A stretch of 64,000 nucleotides of DNA from Diatrype stigma (lineage: Eukaryota; Ascomycota; Sordariomycetes; Xylariales; Diatrypaceae): contig JAKJXP020000009.1 in the NCBI GenBank assembly GCA_022225965.2, positions 248,001 to 312,000 of the forward strand, written 5' to 3'. The notes under the pieces were generated by a model that was not told where the DNA came from, did no database searches, and saw only the letters and a list, made by a program, of their open reading frames with translations. Of this stretch, positions 55,297-64,000 are shown piece by piece. Within the stretch, counting starts at the first letter, position 1; each line of letters opens with the position of its first letter. The translations under genes were made by a program, and so were the position numbers.

Positions 55297-55391
55297 TGTA
55301 GGAGTTCTATCACTAGAATCGGACCTACATTATCAGCCAGACACTCTACCCAGAATTACCAAGCACAGATACTCAGAAGATTTACAACGAA

Positions 55392-56336
55392 ATGGACCAG
55401 CAAGACATCCAGAACAAGGTGGCAGAACTGCCAAATGAGCAGGTCGTTGTTGAGGAGAAGGACCAGGCTCAGCAGGAGAACGAGGTGAACCTGGAGCCAC
55501 AAGAAAAGGACAATGACGGAGGTGAAAGCGACAGTGGTTATGAGAATGACGACTACGGTAAGACATCACCACCATGGGCATTCCTGACCGACCTCATCGC
55601 CGACAGAGCGCTGGAAGCGGTGAAGGCCTCAAGGGAGGTCAACGCGACCAGGACGCCGGCGGAACACCACGCCTACTTCCGAACCGTGTTCGAACGGATG
55701 CGGGAGGAGGCCGCCGCGAGAGACGACATCCCGAACGCCGTGACGGAGGAGCCCCTACGGAAGCTGAGACTGAGGTTCATACCTCAACAATACTCTAGTC
55801 GATGCCACTGCTGCTTCGACTTCGAGAATTTTCCCCAGGCCATCGTGCGCGCCAACCCTGATCAGCCGGGCGTCATCACCAAGGATCAGGTCCTCGAAGC
55901 CATCTGTGCTACGCTTCACCCCTTCCCGGAGAGCGAGGGAGATCGCTCTTCCGAGCCTTCCGGAAGTTGCGAAAGCTCCGCGGAGCCGTCAGGCGAGCAG
56001 GAGGAGGAGAGCGCTTTGCTGTCTTCCGGCGGCGATGGATCTGAGGAAGACCGTCCTTCCATCAAGTATGGCCAGCCGGCGGACTTTAAATTCTTCGTAT
56101 TCAATTTCGCTTGGATAATGAGTGGCAGGACTCTCATAGACGAAGTTCTGTTTGTGTTCTACCGGAATGCCGATAGGTTGGCTGAGGACTTTTATCTGGT
56201 GAACTTTGGCGACCCGGCCAAAGATGATGATAACAAGGGAGAAGTGGAGCTGGACGAAGAAGAGGAGTTTTTACGGATCAGGAACCTCATTGGGAGGGAT
56301 ATAGGAGCTAGGAACCGCTCCGGCTGGGAGGTGTAA
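55392..56336 (+). CDS. Uncharacterised acidic protein, 314 residues
   Basis: Intronless ORF with good start context (AACGAAATGG) and a TATA box. I do not recognise the family. Residues 1-55 are Glu/Gln/Asp-rich and disordered. A helical segment follows (FLTDLIADRALEAVKASREV, then HHAYFRTVFERMREEAA). A small Cys-containing block SSRCHCCFDFENFPQAI lies near residues 135-151. A Ser/Glu/Gly-rich acidic linker spans about 178-230. The C-terminal part FFVFNFAWIMSGRTLIDEVL is hydrophobic/aromatic and looks folded, then an acidic run EVELDEEEEFLRIRNLIG closes the protein. No signal peptide. It sits in the accessory-looking right end, next to a secreted GH18-like gene and a STAND receptor. Confidence 0.6.
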   Translation: MDQQDIQNKVAELPNEQVVVEEKDQAQQENEVNLEPQEKDNDGGESDSGYENDDYGKTSPPWAFLTDLIADRALEAVKASREVNATRTPAEHHAYFRTVFERMREEAAARDDIPNAVTEEPLRKLRLRFIPQQYSSRCHCCFDFENFPQAIVRANPDQPGVITKDQVLEAICATLHPFPESEGDRSSEPSGSCESSAEPSGEQEEESALLSSGGDGSEEDRPSIKYGQPADFKFFVFNFAWIMSGRTLIDEVLFVFYRNADRLAEDFYLVNFGDPAKDDDNKGEVELDEEEEFLRIRNLIGRDIGARNRSGWEV

Positions 56337-56682
56337 CTTCTATCCGAAGCTTTCCACCGTTCTATTCTGTATACAACCACTCTTCCAGCTCTAGCTTAGG
56401 AAGCTCGTATCTAGCCGGACAACCATCACTTTCCACTATATGCCCCAAACTTCATACGATCCTCTAGAGTGTTATAGGATGAATAGATAGCTTCGCTATG
56501 AAAGGAGCAAGTGCTTGCTCAGATAGTTGATAATTAATTAATGTATTCCCGGTTACCCCTGAATCGGGAGAAATCCCCAATATAATGGCAATTACGTATT
56601 GCTAGTCCCACTGAAAACGCACTATCATTGCCAGACAAGGCCTATACAAAAGCTTTCTACCTATCAGCGGCCCTCAAAGAGC
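56337..56682. other. Intergenic, convergent 3' ends
   Basis: Short spacer with nothing recognised. Confidence 0.5.
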
Positions 56683-57561
56683 TCACGGGAAGATGCTGGT
56701 CAGAACGTCGCCGTACTCCGTGTAAGACAGCCCCATCTTCTCGATATCGTAGTCGTTCCAATACCCACCCCCGGCCAGGGCGCTCTGCGCATTCCAGCTG
56801 CTGAACTTGGACCTTGCCTGCGACGCGGTCGTGCCCTGCGAGGGCTTCGAGTCGTTCGTGACCCACACGAGCGGCACGACCTTCATGCCGAGCGTGCTCT
56901 GCCAGCCGCCGGGGTCGTTGCCGGCGCCGCCGTCGTAGCACTGCAGGTACGCGCGGTCGAGGAGCAGGTCGGGCTCGGCGCGGCCGCTGTTAGCCCGCGC
57001 GGCGACGGCGGCCCAGAAGCCCGAGTTGGTGTAGGGCGCGATGGTGTACCGGTAGCCGATCTCGCCGAGCATCTGCGCGAAGGCGACCGTGCTCGCCACG
57101 TCGTAGATGGACTCGTCGTCGTTGTTGACCGCGTCGAGGCCCCACGCCTCCCGCAGCGCCGCGAAGTTGCGGTACAGCGCCGTCTCGGGCCCCGGCCCGG
57201 GGTCGCGCATCAGGTCCGCCACGTGCTGCGCGTTCGTCGAGATCTCGACGCGGTCGATGCCCGAGCCGCCCGTCTTCAGCGAGCGCACCTTCTCGGCGAG
57301 CGCGTCGCCGCCGACGTAGGCGCCGCCCGATGCGACCAGCACGTCCGTGCTCCCCGGCGTGTTCGAGTAGTACATGATGCCGCCGTCCTCGAGGATGCCG
57401 ACACCGAACATGATGACGGAGTTGAAACCTGAGGTCGTCAGGGACGCGGTGTCCGACTTCATCACATCTTTGAACAGGTATATGCTCCTTATGAGGGCGA
57501 CTGAGGCATTGCAAAAGAGCAGCTCAAGCAACAGAGCCCTCGCCAATGTGTGGTACTTCAT
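56683..57561 (-). CDS. Secreted GH18-like TIM-barrel protein
   Basis: Intronless, 292 residues when started at ATG 57561, which gives a clear signal peptide (MKYHTLARALLLELLFCNAS); an in-frame upstream ATG at 57645 would bury it. The fold is suggested by alternating strands: GFNSVIMFGVGI, VEISTNAQ, YRYTIAPYTNSGFWAAVA, AYLQCYDGGAGNDPGGWQ, KVVPLVWVTND and ending ALAGGGYWNDYDIEKMG. Residues 143-150 read DAVNNDDE, resembling the GH18 DxxDxDxE motif with the second Asp replaced by Asn and the catalytic Glu150 kept. From memory, similar short proteins are common in actinobacteria, so a bacterial origin is possible. It may be a chitinase-like or endo-glycosidase activity, or a carbohydrate-binding effector; the substrate is unknown. 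High GC third positions. Confidence 0.7.
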   Translation of the reverse strand: MKYHTLARALLLELLFCNASVALIRSIYLFKDVMKSDTASLTTSGFNSVIMFGVGILEDGGIMYYSNTPGSTDVLVASGGAYVGGDALAEKVRSLKTGGSGIDRVEISTNAQHVADLMRDPGPGPETALYRNFAALREAWGLDAVNNDDESIYDVASTVAFAQMLGEIGYRYTIAPYTNSGFWAAVAARANSGRAEPDLLLDRAYLQCYDGGAGNDPGGWQSTLGMKVVPLVWVTNDSKPSQGTTASQARSKFSSWNAQSALAGGGYWNDYDIEKMGLSYTEYGDVLTSIFP

Positions 57562-59325
57562 CACTTTCAGCTGTTTGGATTGGTTTCTTGGCCACGAGAA
57601 GTCGTAGGAAGCTATCGACTTGACAGGTGATGAGCAGACTAGCACTTCCCTTGTAACGTCGAGTCTCTAGGTAATGCGTTTTCAATAAGTTTAATTGAAG
57701 AACGGTCATCCCCCTTGAGCTTGGTATTTATATACACTGTAGCATTGTAAGTATGGATAGCTCAGAGCAAGGCACAGCTTAGGCACCAGAACCTTAGTAG
57801 CAGTGACATAGTTCCACCTAAGTGTCCATATGTTTGCGACAACATGCCGCTATTCGAGCATTTTATCTTCCTCCGTCCGTTGTTACATTGCCGAGAAAGC
57901 TAGCGACTAGTTTCCTTGATTTGAAGAGTGCTGGGAACATGCCCGGATCTAAACTACGGCTAAATACCTACGTTCCTACCAAAACTGTATGGGCGGACCT
58001 CGTGTTCTCTCCAACGGCTTGGCAAGAGTATATCTTTCTTTGGAGAGTCTATCTACTCCACCTTGAACATTCTTTGGCCGAACCCCTTTTTTACTGTGCC
58101 AGTGTCGTGAGATACCCACTTGATGCCTATTCTAACTACGGTATATAGCTATAACAGTAGGGCTGCCGTCTCTAAGATTTTAACAATTTTGTTAATAATT
58201 CGCCTTAATCTAAAGTACTTTCAAGGCACGAGGCGAGTTATCATGCCCGGACATTATTCTGCGATATCATTGACATCAAGTACCCCTAGGTAGCATTGGT
58301 GGGGCTCCAACCCTTTCAACCCCTCCACCCCTTATCCGCCCTTCACGAACGTTAGATTGAAAGTGTCAATCCTTCCAAGTAAAAAGAATAATTTATATAA
58401 TTTCTAAATTATACTTAGTCCGATCGTAAGAGACTTGGCATGTAAGTAAATTAAATGCTTCTTTGTAATATTGTTGCTCTTTATTCTTCATAGGTATTAT
58501 CTGGTACTCAAGTCTTCTACTGAGTGAAAACACTTTCTTCTATGCGTTTGGGTACCATTTCGCATTTGATGTCTTGCGACATACATAACCCAATGCCTAG
58601 AAGTCAGGTTGTAATCAGCTGCAAACTGGGACCGAGGTGGTCGGATGATCACCGATTATGACAGTAAGGACTGCCACACTTTGATCTGGCCAGACTCTTT
58701 TTGGAGGTTGTTCATTATCCTCCATCGTCTCAAATGATTCCAGGAACCCATCGTTCTAGGAAAGGGTCAATCCTTATACTTGTGTAAGCATAACCGTGTC
58801 GAGACCAAGACGACGAAGGTGCCAAGGGTGGAAAAGGGGGCGGGGCTTGATCTATGATGATATCTTAATGCTTTCTTCAAGCCTTTTGCCCTCGGGCATG
58901 ACATCGACATATTTCTTACTTGGAAAGATGTCCAATCATTGTGAACCACGTAGCTATTGTGGCATAAGGGGGCTGACTCTCTGCATTCGCTTTCGATAGC
59001 GATCAATCATCTAATATGACATTGTCCACACAGGATGAGCATGTGTGCACAATCTTAGGGCTGTGCACAGTTACCGTTGTATACGTGTATAAGTAGATTG
59101 GAGCTGCATATAATGTCGTGTTCGGTGCAGTAGAGTACCAATTACGTGTAGATTTGAAAAGCGACCTTGGTGGAGTGATAGGGGTGCCCCTCAACTACGA
59201 AGGCCCCTTGGGGATCACACATTTTATACTTCTTTCTCTTCCGATTTTTGCGTAATCAAGCTTTCATTCAACCCCCACCCCCCTCCCCCCCTTCCCCTCC
59301 AACCCTTCCCTCTTTATAACATTGC
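57562..59325. other. Intergenic, divergent promoters of the GH18-like and STAND genes
   Basis: AT-rich, especially 58160-58500 (AATTTTGTTAATAATTCGCC). A TTTATATA box at 57727-57734 fits the minus-strand GH18-like gene. A run of C (CCCCCACCCCCCTCCCCCCC) lies near 59272-59291, shortly before the STAND start. No gene recognised. Confidence 0.5.
57727..57734 (-). promoter_or_regulatory. TATA box of the GH18-like gene
   Basis: TATATAAA on the minus strand, about 165 bp before the ATG at 57561. Confidence 0.5.
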
Positions 59326-62300
59326 ATGGTCACCTCAACAATGTCGGGCTTTGAACTTCTCGGCGCTTTTGCAGCTGCAGGCCAGTTAGTTGAACAAGGG
59401 TCCAAGCTAGTGAAGCTTGCCAGAGATTTGTATGACAGGATCCAGGATACCCCAAACGAGATACAGAACCTTCTCGGCGAGATAGACACCCTCTGCAACC
59501 TTTCCAAAGACATACAGTCTACTCCAGCGCTTCAGACCCAGGAGATCGCGAAGGTTCTCCAGCGGTGTTTACTGTATATTGACAAGCTGAAGATCGTCTT
59601 GGAGAAGATTCAATTTGATGAAGCAGATTCGGAGCTCAAGAAGGTTCGGAAGGCCGTTGAAGGTCTTATTCACGACAAGGAAATTGTCGATCTCTTTGGA
59701 AACCTTGACAGAGAGAAGTCTTCGTTACAGCTTAATATTGATGTCATAAACTCGTAGGTGCAGCTCCTATCCTGTGGGTGTCCTCGGTGTCATACTCATA
59801 CCTTCAACTGTTTAGCTCTGCACTGAACAGTATACAAGGGCAGATATCATCGATGATCAGCAAGTTGAACAATCCGTCAACGGAAGACTTTTATGCCCAA
59901 GAAAGCATTTCTGCTCTGTTCACCACCAGTCCAACGATTGACCGATCCGGCCTCATTACAGCGAAAGGCGACGTTGTCCCTGGTACCTGCGAATGGATTG
60001 AAGAGAAAGCTGAATACCAGTCTTGGCTGTCGTCAGATGAGGGCCTGCTGTGGATATCTGGAGGCCCAGGGAAAGGAAAAACAATGCTATCTATATACCT
60101 CACCCAGCAGCTTGAACGCTATGCCGCTGAACATGGTGGCATTGTCTCCTTTTCTTTCTGTAACAACAAGGACAACCTGCGCAATAACGCGGGCTCGATT
60201 GTTCGTGCATTGTTATACCACCTTTTCATCCAAGATCCACGTCTCCTTGGGCCGTTTCTGCGTCAATTTGAAATCCAGAAACACCAAGCATTTGGCTTCG
60301 AGAACCTGTGGGCCATTCTTCTCGAAGTCATACAATGCTCTGATAGGCCAGTTATCATCGTCATTGATGCGATAGACGAATGTGAGCAGGCATCCTTGAA
60401 ATTCCTACTCGCGAAATTTAGGGGGGTGTTCTCTAGCGTAATAGCCACCAAGCACCTACGATTGCTGATTCTCAGTCGAGAGTACCCCGATTGCATTGGG
60501 AGATCGCTTCAGGACTACCCAAGAATTCGCTTAGATTCGGACAACGACAACGACGCCAAAGAAAGCATTGATCGATACATCTCGGTGAGCGTTGGCAAGC
60601 TGGGTTTAGACTATACACTATCTCAGCTTGTGGAACGTCGCCTACGAACTCAAGCTAATGGCACATACCTTTGGGTCAGCTTCGTGATCAGAGAACTCGA
60701 TGGTAAACCTCCTACCGAGATAGAGGCATGTCTGAAGGAGATTCCAACGGGCCTTGACGAGATCTATCAGCGAATGCTAGACCAAATACCCGATGCACGC
60801 CGAGACACTGCCTTTGAACTCCTTTTGTGGGTTACATTGGCTGTACGTCCTCTGTCAGTGGGCGAGTTGGTTCAAGCCATGGGAATTGAGGCAACTGGAA
60901 GACTTCCAGCAGACCAATCAATCCGAGATTCTGTCAGGGATTGTAACCACCTTCTAGGCCTTGATACAGAAGGCGTGATTTATCTTGTTCATCAAAGCGC
61001 AAAGGAATTTCTTATGCAAACCCTATCTGAATCACCGCGATCAGTTCCATCACAGGAAAAAGCCCACCTCAAGTTAGCCAATATCTGTCTGTCATATCTC
61101 TTGACATGGTTCCTAACAATAGGAAATGCATATATATACGACGACAAGGAGCAGATATGCGAACAATGCCCGTTCCTCGAGTATGCAACAGATTACTGGC
61201 AGAGCCATGCCAGACAATGCGGTTCAAGCTACCAAGATCTGCTAAATCACAACCCTGCCTTTTTTGCGAAGAAATCCATTATTCGGGAATCGTGGCATAC
61301 GATGTTCTTGAGAACCCGACAGTTTGGTGGAAGGCGTGGATACATTGGTATTGAAGAACTAAATAACCCTTTGCACTGGGCGGTCGACATTGGGCTCACA
61401 GGGTGGGTAGCAAAGCAACTTCATCACAGCTTCCAGAGGAAGTTCGGTCAGCCGACTTGGATAGAACGAGGACACGGGGAACCTGGGAAATCACCACTTT
61501 TTACCGCTACGAGAAAAGGCTATGTTGATGTAGTGAAGTTGTTGCTCGAAGGCGGAATAAATCCAAATGGGACTAATAGAAAAGGAAAGACATCCCTCCA
61601 CCAGGCCGTCCGTGACAACAACACAGACATGGTCAAAATTCTGCTTGACTTCAAAGCAAATCCAAATTCCCAGACCAACAGCAAGCTTCGTAAACAACCA
61701 ATTCATTATGCAAAGAGTTCGGAAGTTGTCACGATGTTGCTTGACCGGGGAGCAAATATAGAATGTATGACGGCAGACGGCGAAACTGCACTACACCGTG
61801 CCACTCGAGCAGGCCTCTTGCAGGTTGTAACCACATTGCTTAGCCGCAGAGCAAATCCGAGTCCAAGAAGCGATGGAATAACGCCATTAGCCACAGCGCT
61901 TGAAGATAACAACATCCAGATTGCACAAGCCCTAATCGAGTATGGAGCAGATCTACTGTGTATGGGCCTGAAGCTGTGCCGAAGAGCCTTCGCTGGGAGG
62001 TTCGACATTGTCGAAGCTCTGCGTGAACCGATACTGCAGCGCAATCCAGACTTTACATCTTTTCTAGATGCACTTAGGGATCTAGCAATTCATCCCGACT
62101 CTCAGCCCGACCTAGTTGCCCTAAATCTCAAGGAGAGAGAAATATGGTCAGATATGTACGCGCTACTCCATCTGGCTGTTGAGAGCGGGCAAGAGCATCT
62201 GGTGCGATTTTTGGCGAACGAATGCCCAGAAAGATTGAAGTCTGACTTCGAGCATGGACAACGGGAATTTTCCACGTCAGCGCATGGGATTTGGAGTCAA

Positions 62301-63404
62301 CAACTTTGTACAGCGATTCGAAATGGGAACGAACAAATCGTCCGCCTTCTCGTGGACGAGTACAAAGCTGACATAAATGCGGGAAACTACTGGGGGCGTA
62401 CACCACTCCATATAGCGGCCACTTGCGGGCATGAGCAAATCGCCCGCCTTCTCGTGGACGAGTTCAAAGCTGATATAAATGCGAGAAGCTATTGGGGGCT
62501 AACACCACTCCATGAAGCGGCCATGGGAGGGCGTGGACGTATTGTCCAGTTCTTGATTGACGAATGCATGGTAGATCCAGTCTCACGCAACCACCAAGCT
62601 GTAACGCCTCTTCATCTTATCACAAACAGATTTTGCTCAGACAATGTTTCACGAAACATTGTAAAGACTATATCGAGGGCAGCAATTGAGAAGCATGGTC
62701 CTAATATGGACTACCGTGACAAGGCTGGGAATACCCCTCTTCACGGATGCGTGAATTCCGCAGTGGCGTCCGCCCTACTAGAATATGCCAGGATCGACTC
62801 CAATGCAAAGAATATCAAAGGGGAAACACCACTTCACATTGAAGCCCGTCACCACAAGTATCAAACCATGCGTGTATTGCTCAATACTCATGGAACTGAC
62901 CCGAACATCCAGGACCGGTCTGGTGATACTCCGCTTCATCAAGCAGCCGCCTGTGACAATCATTACCATTACAGTGACCAGGCCGTTCGTATTTTACTTG
63001 ACGAACCTCGGGTGGACGTAAATGCAAGGAATATCTTGGGACGATCGCCACTACACGTGGCTGCCGTAGCGGGGGGTGCAGGATCTATTGAAATTGGGAG
63101 AGCCCCAAGTGGGAGCGTTGCGAAGAATTGGAATCCCAAGGCTTCTTCACTATTGCATATCATTTGGCCAAACCTACCAAGTGACTGGCTTTGCCTAGGG
63201 ATGAAAGTAGAGACAATACGTTTGCTTCTTAGCCACGGAGCAGACATTACGGCTGTTGATAACTCAGGGGATACTGCATTGGACCTCCTTAAAGGCTGCA
63301 TGGTTATTGTAGGCCATGAGAAACGTTGGGGTATGGCCCTCCTTCGACGGCCGCTGACCAATAGCTTCCTACCTCCTGAGCTGAGGGGTCTAAGCATACG
63401 GTAG
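59326..63404 (+). CDS. NACHT-ankyrin STAND protein (fungal NLR-like)
   Basis: Two exons, 59326-59753 and 59816-63404, giving 1338 residues. Exon 1 encodes a helical N-terminal domain (FELLGAFAAAGQLVEQGSKL and following), the HeLo/SesA-like effector type found on fungal STAND proteins. The NACHT NTPase has Walker A GGPGKGKT at 225-232 and Walker B VIIVIDAIDE at 322-331, then a winged-helix region (FELLLWVTLAVRPLSVGELV, GVIYLVHQSAKEFL). Residues about 698-1297 are ankyrin repeats (SPLFTATRKGYVDVVKLLLE, TSLHQAVRDNNTDMVKILLD, TPLHIAATCGHEQIARLLVD and others). By analogy with HET/NLR proteins it is probably a cytosolic sensor, with ankyrin repeats binding a ligand and the N-terminus executing a response, possibly cell death or non-self recognition. 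An alternative start at 59341 (MSGFELL) is equally good. All motifs look intact. Confidence 0.9.
62331..62534 (+). repeat. Two tandem 102-bp ankyrin units of high mutual identity
   Basis: Units at 62331-62432 and 62433-62534 encode 34 residues each (residues about 982-1049). I count roughly 17 differences in 102 bases; the stretch CGCCTTCTCGTGGACGAG is identical in both. Neighbouring ankyrin units are far more diverged, so this pair looks like a recent duplication or gene conversion. Confidence 0.85.
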
Positions 63405-64000
63405 TTAAGGCGCACATGTTGGATTCTTGTAAAAGAAAGGACACGTTGAGCTAGCTTTCAGGGAGAGATCTTCGCATTTCTGCGGTGTTGCTTAGGCATA
63501 ACAACCATCCTTCGAAACTGCCATTGTACATGAGTGGCTTTATAGTTTGGATTTCGACGTGGGGTCCAGATTTAGGACTTTTCCCTAACCTTTCTTGTAG
63601 TTAATCAGGCGCCCTTCTTGATTATCCCAACTTAGAAATTAGTATAAGATCCGACGCCTAAACAATGAGCCCTCCCGTAAAGGCTGCCGGAGTGTCAATC
63701 CACTCCACCCACTCCATCAACAAACCATTATCGTGGAGAGGAGCGGACGAACTTTACGAGCGTATCGATAAATTTGAATGGATATGAGCGGTCGTGGATG
63801 TCGTGAACACTCATAAGAATAAAGACCGTACAGACCAAAATAAGGGCTGGTCGGAACCAAGGGCCCATATTTTGTCAATCTCGACGAGTATCCTTTGTGC
63901 GACTAACCCCTATTCAAGTCCGTGCAACCCTTGTTTTCACAAGTATCTACGATTACAAGCTAATGGACATGCAGTGAACACGAAACATGAGGCCTCGCGA
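63405..64000. other. 3' flank of the STAND gene to the window edge
   Basis: No gene recognised. Confidence 0.5.

Larger units (their letters stand above)
51836..55391. other. Gene-poor region with several microsatellites, 3.6 kb
   Basis: No supported gene. It holds CACTGA, ACACATACAT, G-run and GCTGGCAAAC repeats (listed separately), TACCTACCTATG words near 52390-52430, and the promoter of the gene at 55392 at its right end. Confidence 0.5.

Noticed and set aside
56599..57432. 277-codon plus-strand ORF
   Set aside because: It is the antisense of the GH18-like gene. Its translation is Arg/Ala/Val-rich low-complexity sequence, and the minus strand has the signal peptide and fold motifs.

Overview
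The window reads as nuclear DNA of a filamentous ascomycete, most likely a Sordariomycete. Genes carry short spliceosomal introns (about 50 to 80 nt, GTAAGT-type donors, GCTAAC-type branch sites). The gene set includes Zn2Cys6 regulators, the conidiation regulator WetA, a palmitoylation-type casein kinase I, SWR1 and spliceosome subunits, and a large NACHT-ankyrin receptor. Intron-aware models below were spliced by hand; junctions were accepted when reading frame and family motifs agreed.

Layout. The left edge (1-350) is the 5' end of a cwf18-type splicing factor, followed by a mitochondrial PPR protein (1077-3902). A four-exon Zn2Cys6 transcription factor (4778-7236, minus) faces a medium-chain dehydrogenase (9053-10162). 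A flavin-dependent NtaA/SnaA-type monooxygenase (10590-12443, minus) is divergent from a Dur3-type urea transporter (13044-15339), a pair that looks like nitrogen scavenging. Then comes about 10 kb without a convincing gene (15.3-25.5 kb), with microsatellites and a possible degraded ORF near 16.7-17.2 kb.

The centre holds a Zn2Cys6 / sugar O-acetyltransferase fusion (25517-27629), a MITE-like inverted-repeat element (28821-29012), an intron-containing tRNA-Pro(UGG) (29740-29825), a six-exon GH79 glycosidase (30836-33413), the SWR1/NuA4 subunit Swc4 (33864-35750, minus), a p24/Erp cargo receptor (36691-37751) and a Yck/Cki1-type casein kinase I (39187-40812, minus). A 5.4-kb gap follows, then wetA (46265-49051, minus) with three AbaA-type CATTCC words upstream, and an unrecognised 332-aa protein (50837-51835, minus).

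The right end (52-64 kb) looks accessory. It has gene-poor DNA with microsatellites and a G-quadruplex-prone tract, an acidic orphan protein (55392-56336), a small secreted GH18-like protein (56683-57561, minus) and a 1338-residue NACHT-ankyrin STAND protein (59326-63404). No complete transposon, rRNA or CRISPR array was seen. Housekeeping genes (cwf18, swc4, p24, CK1) alternate with regulatory, catabolic and self/non-self-type genes. The main candidates for something new are the stop-free intron inside the zinc cluster of the acetyltransferase fusion, the duplicated ankyrin units in the STAND receptor, the MITE-like element and the two orphan proteins.
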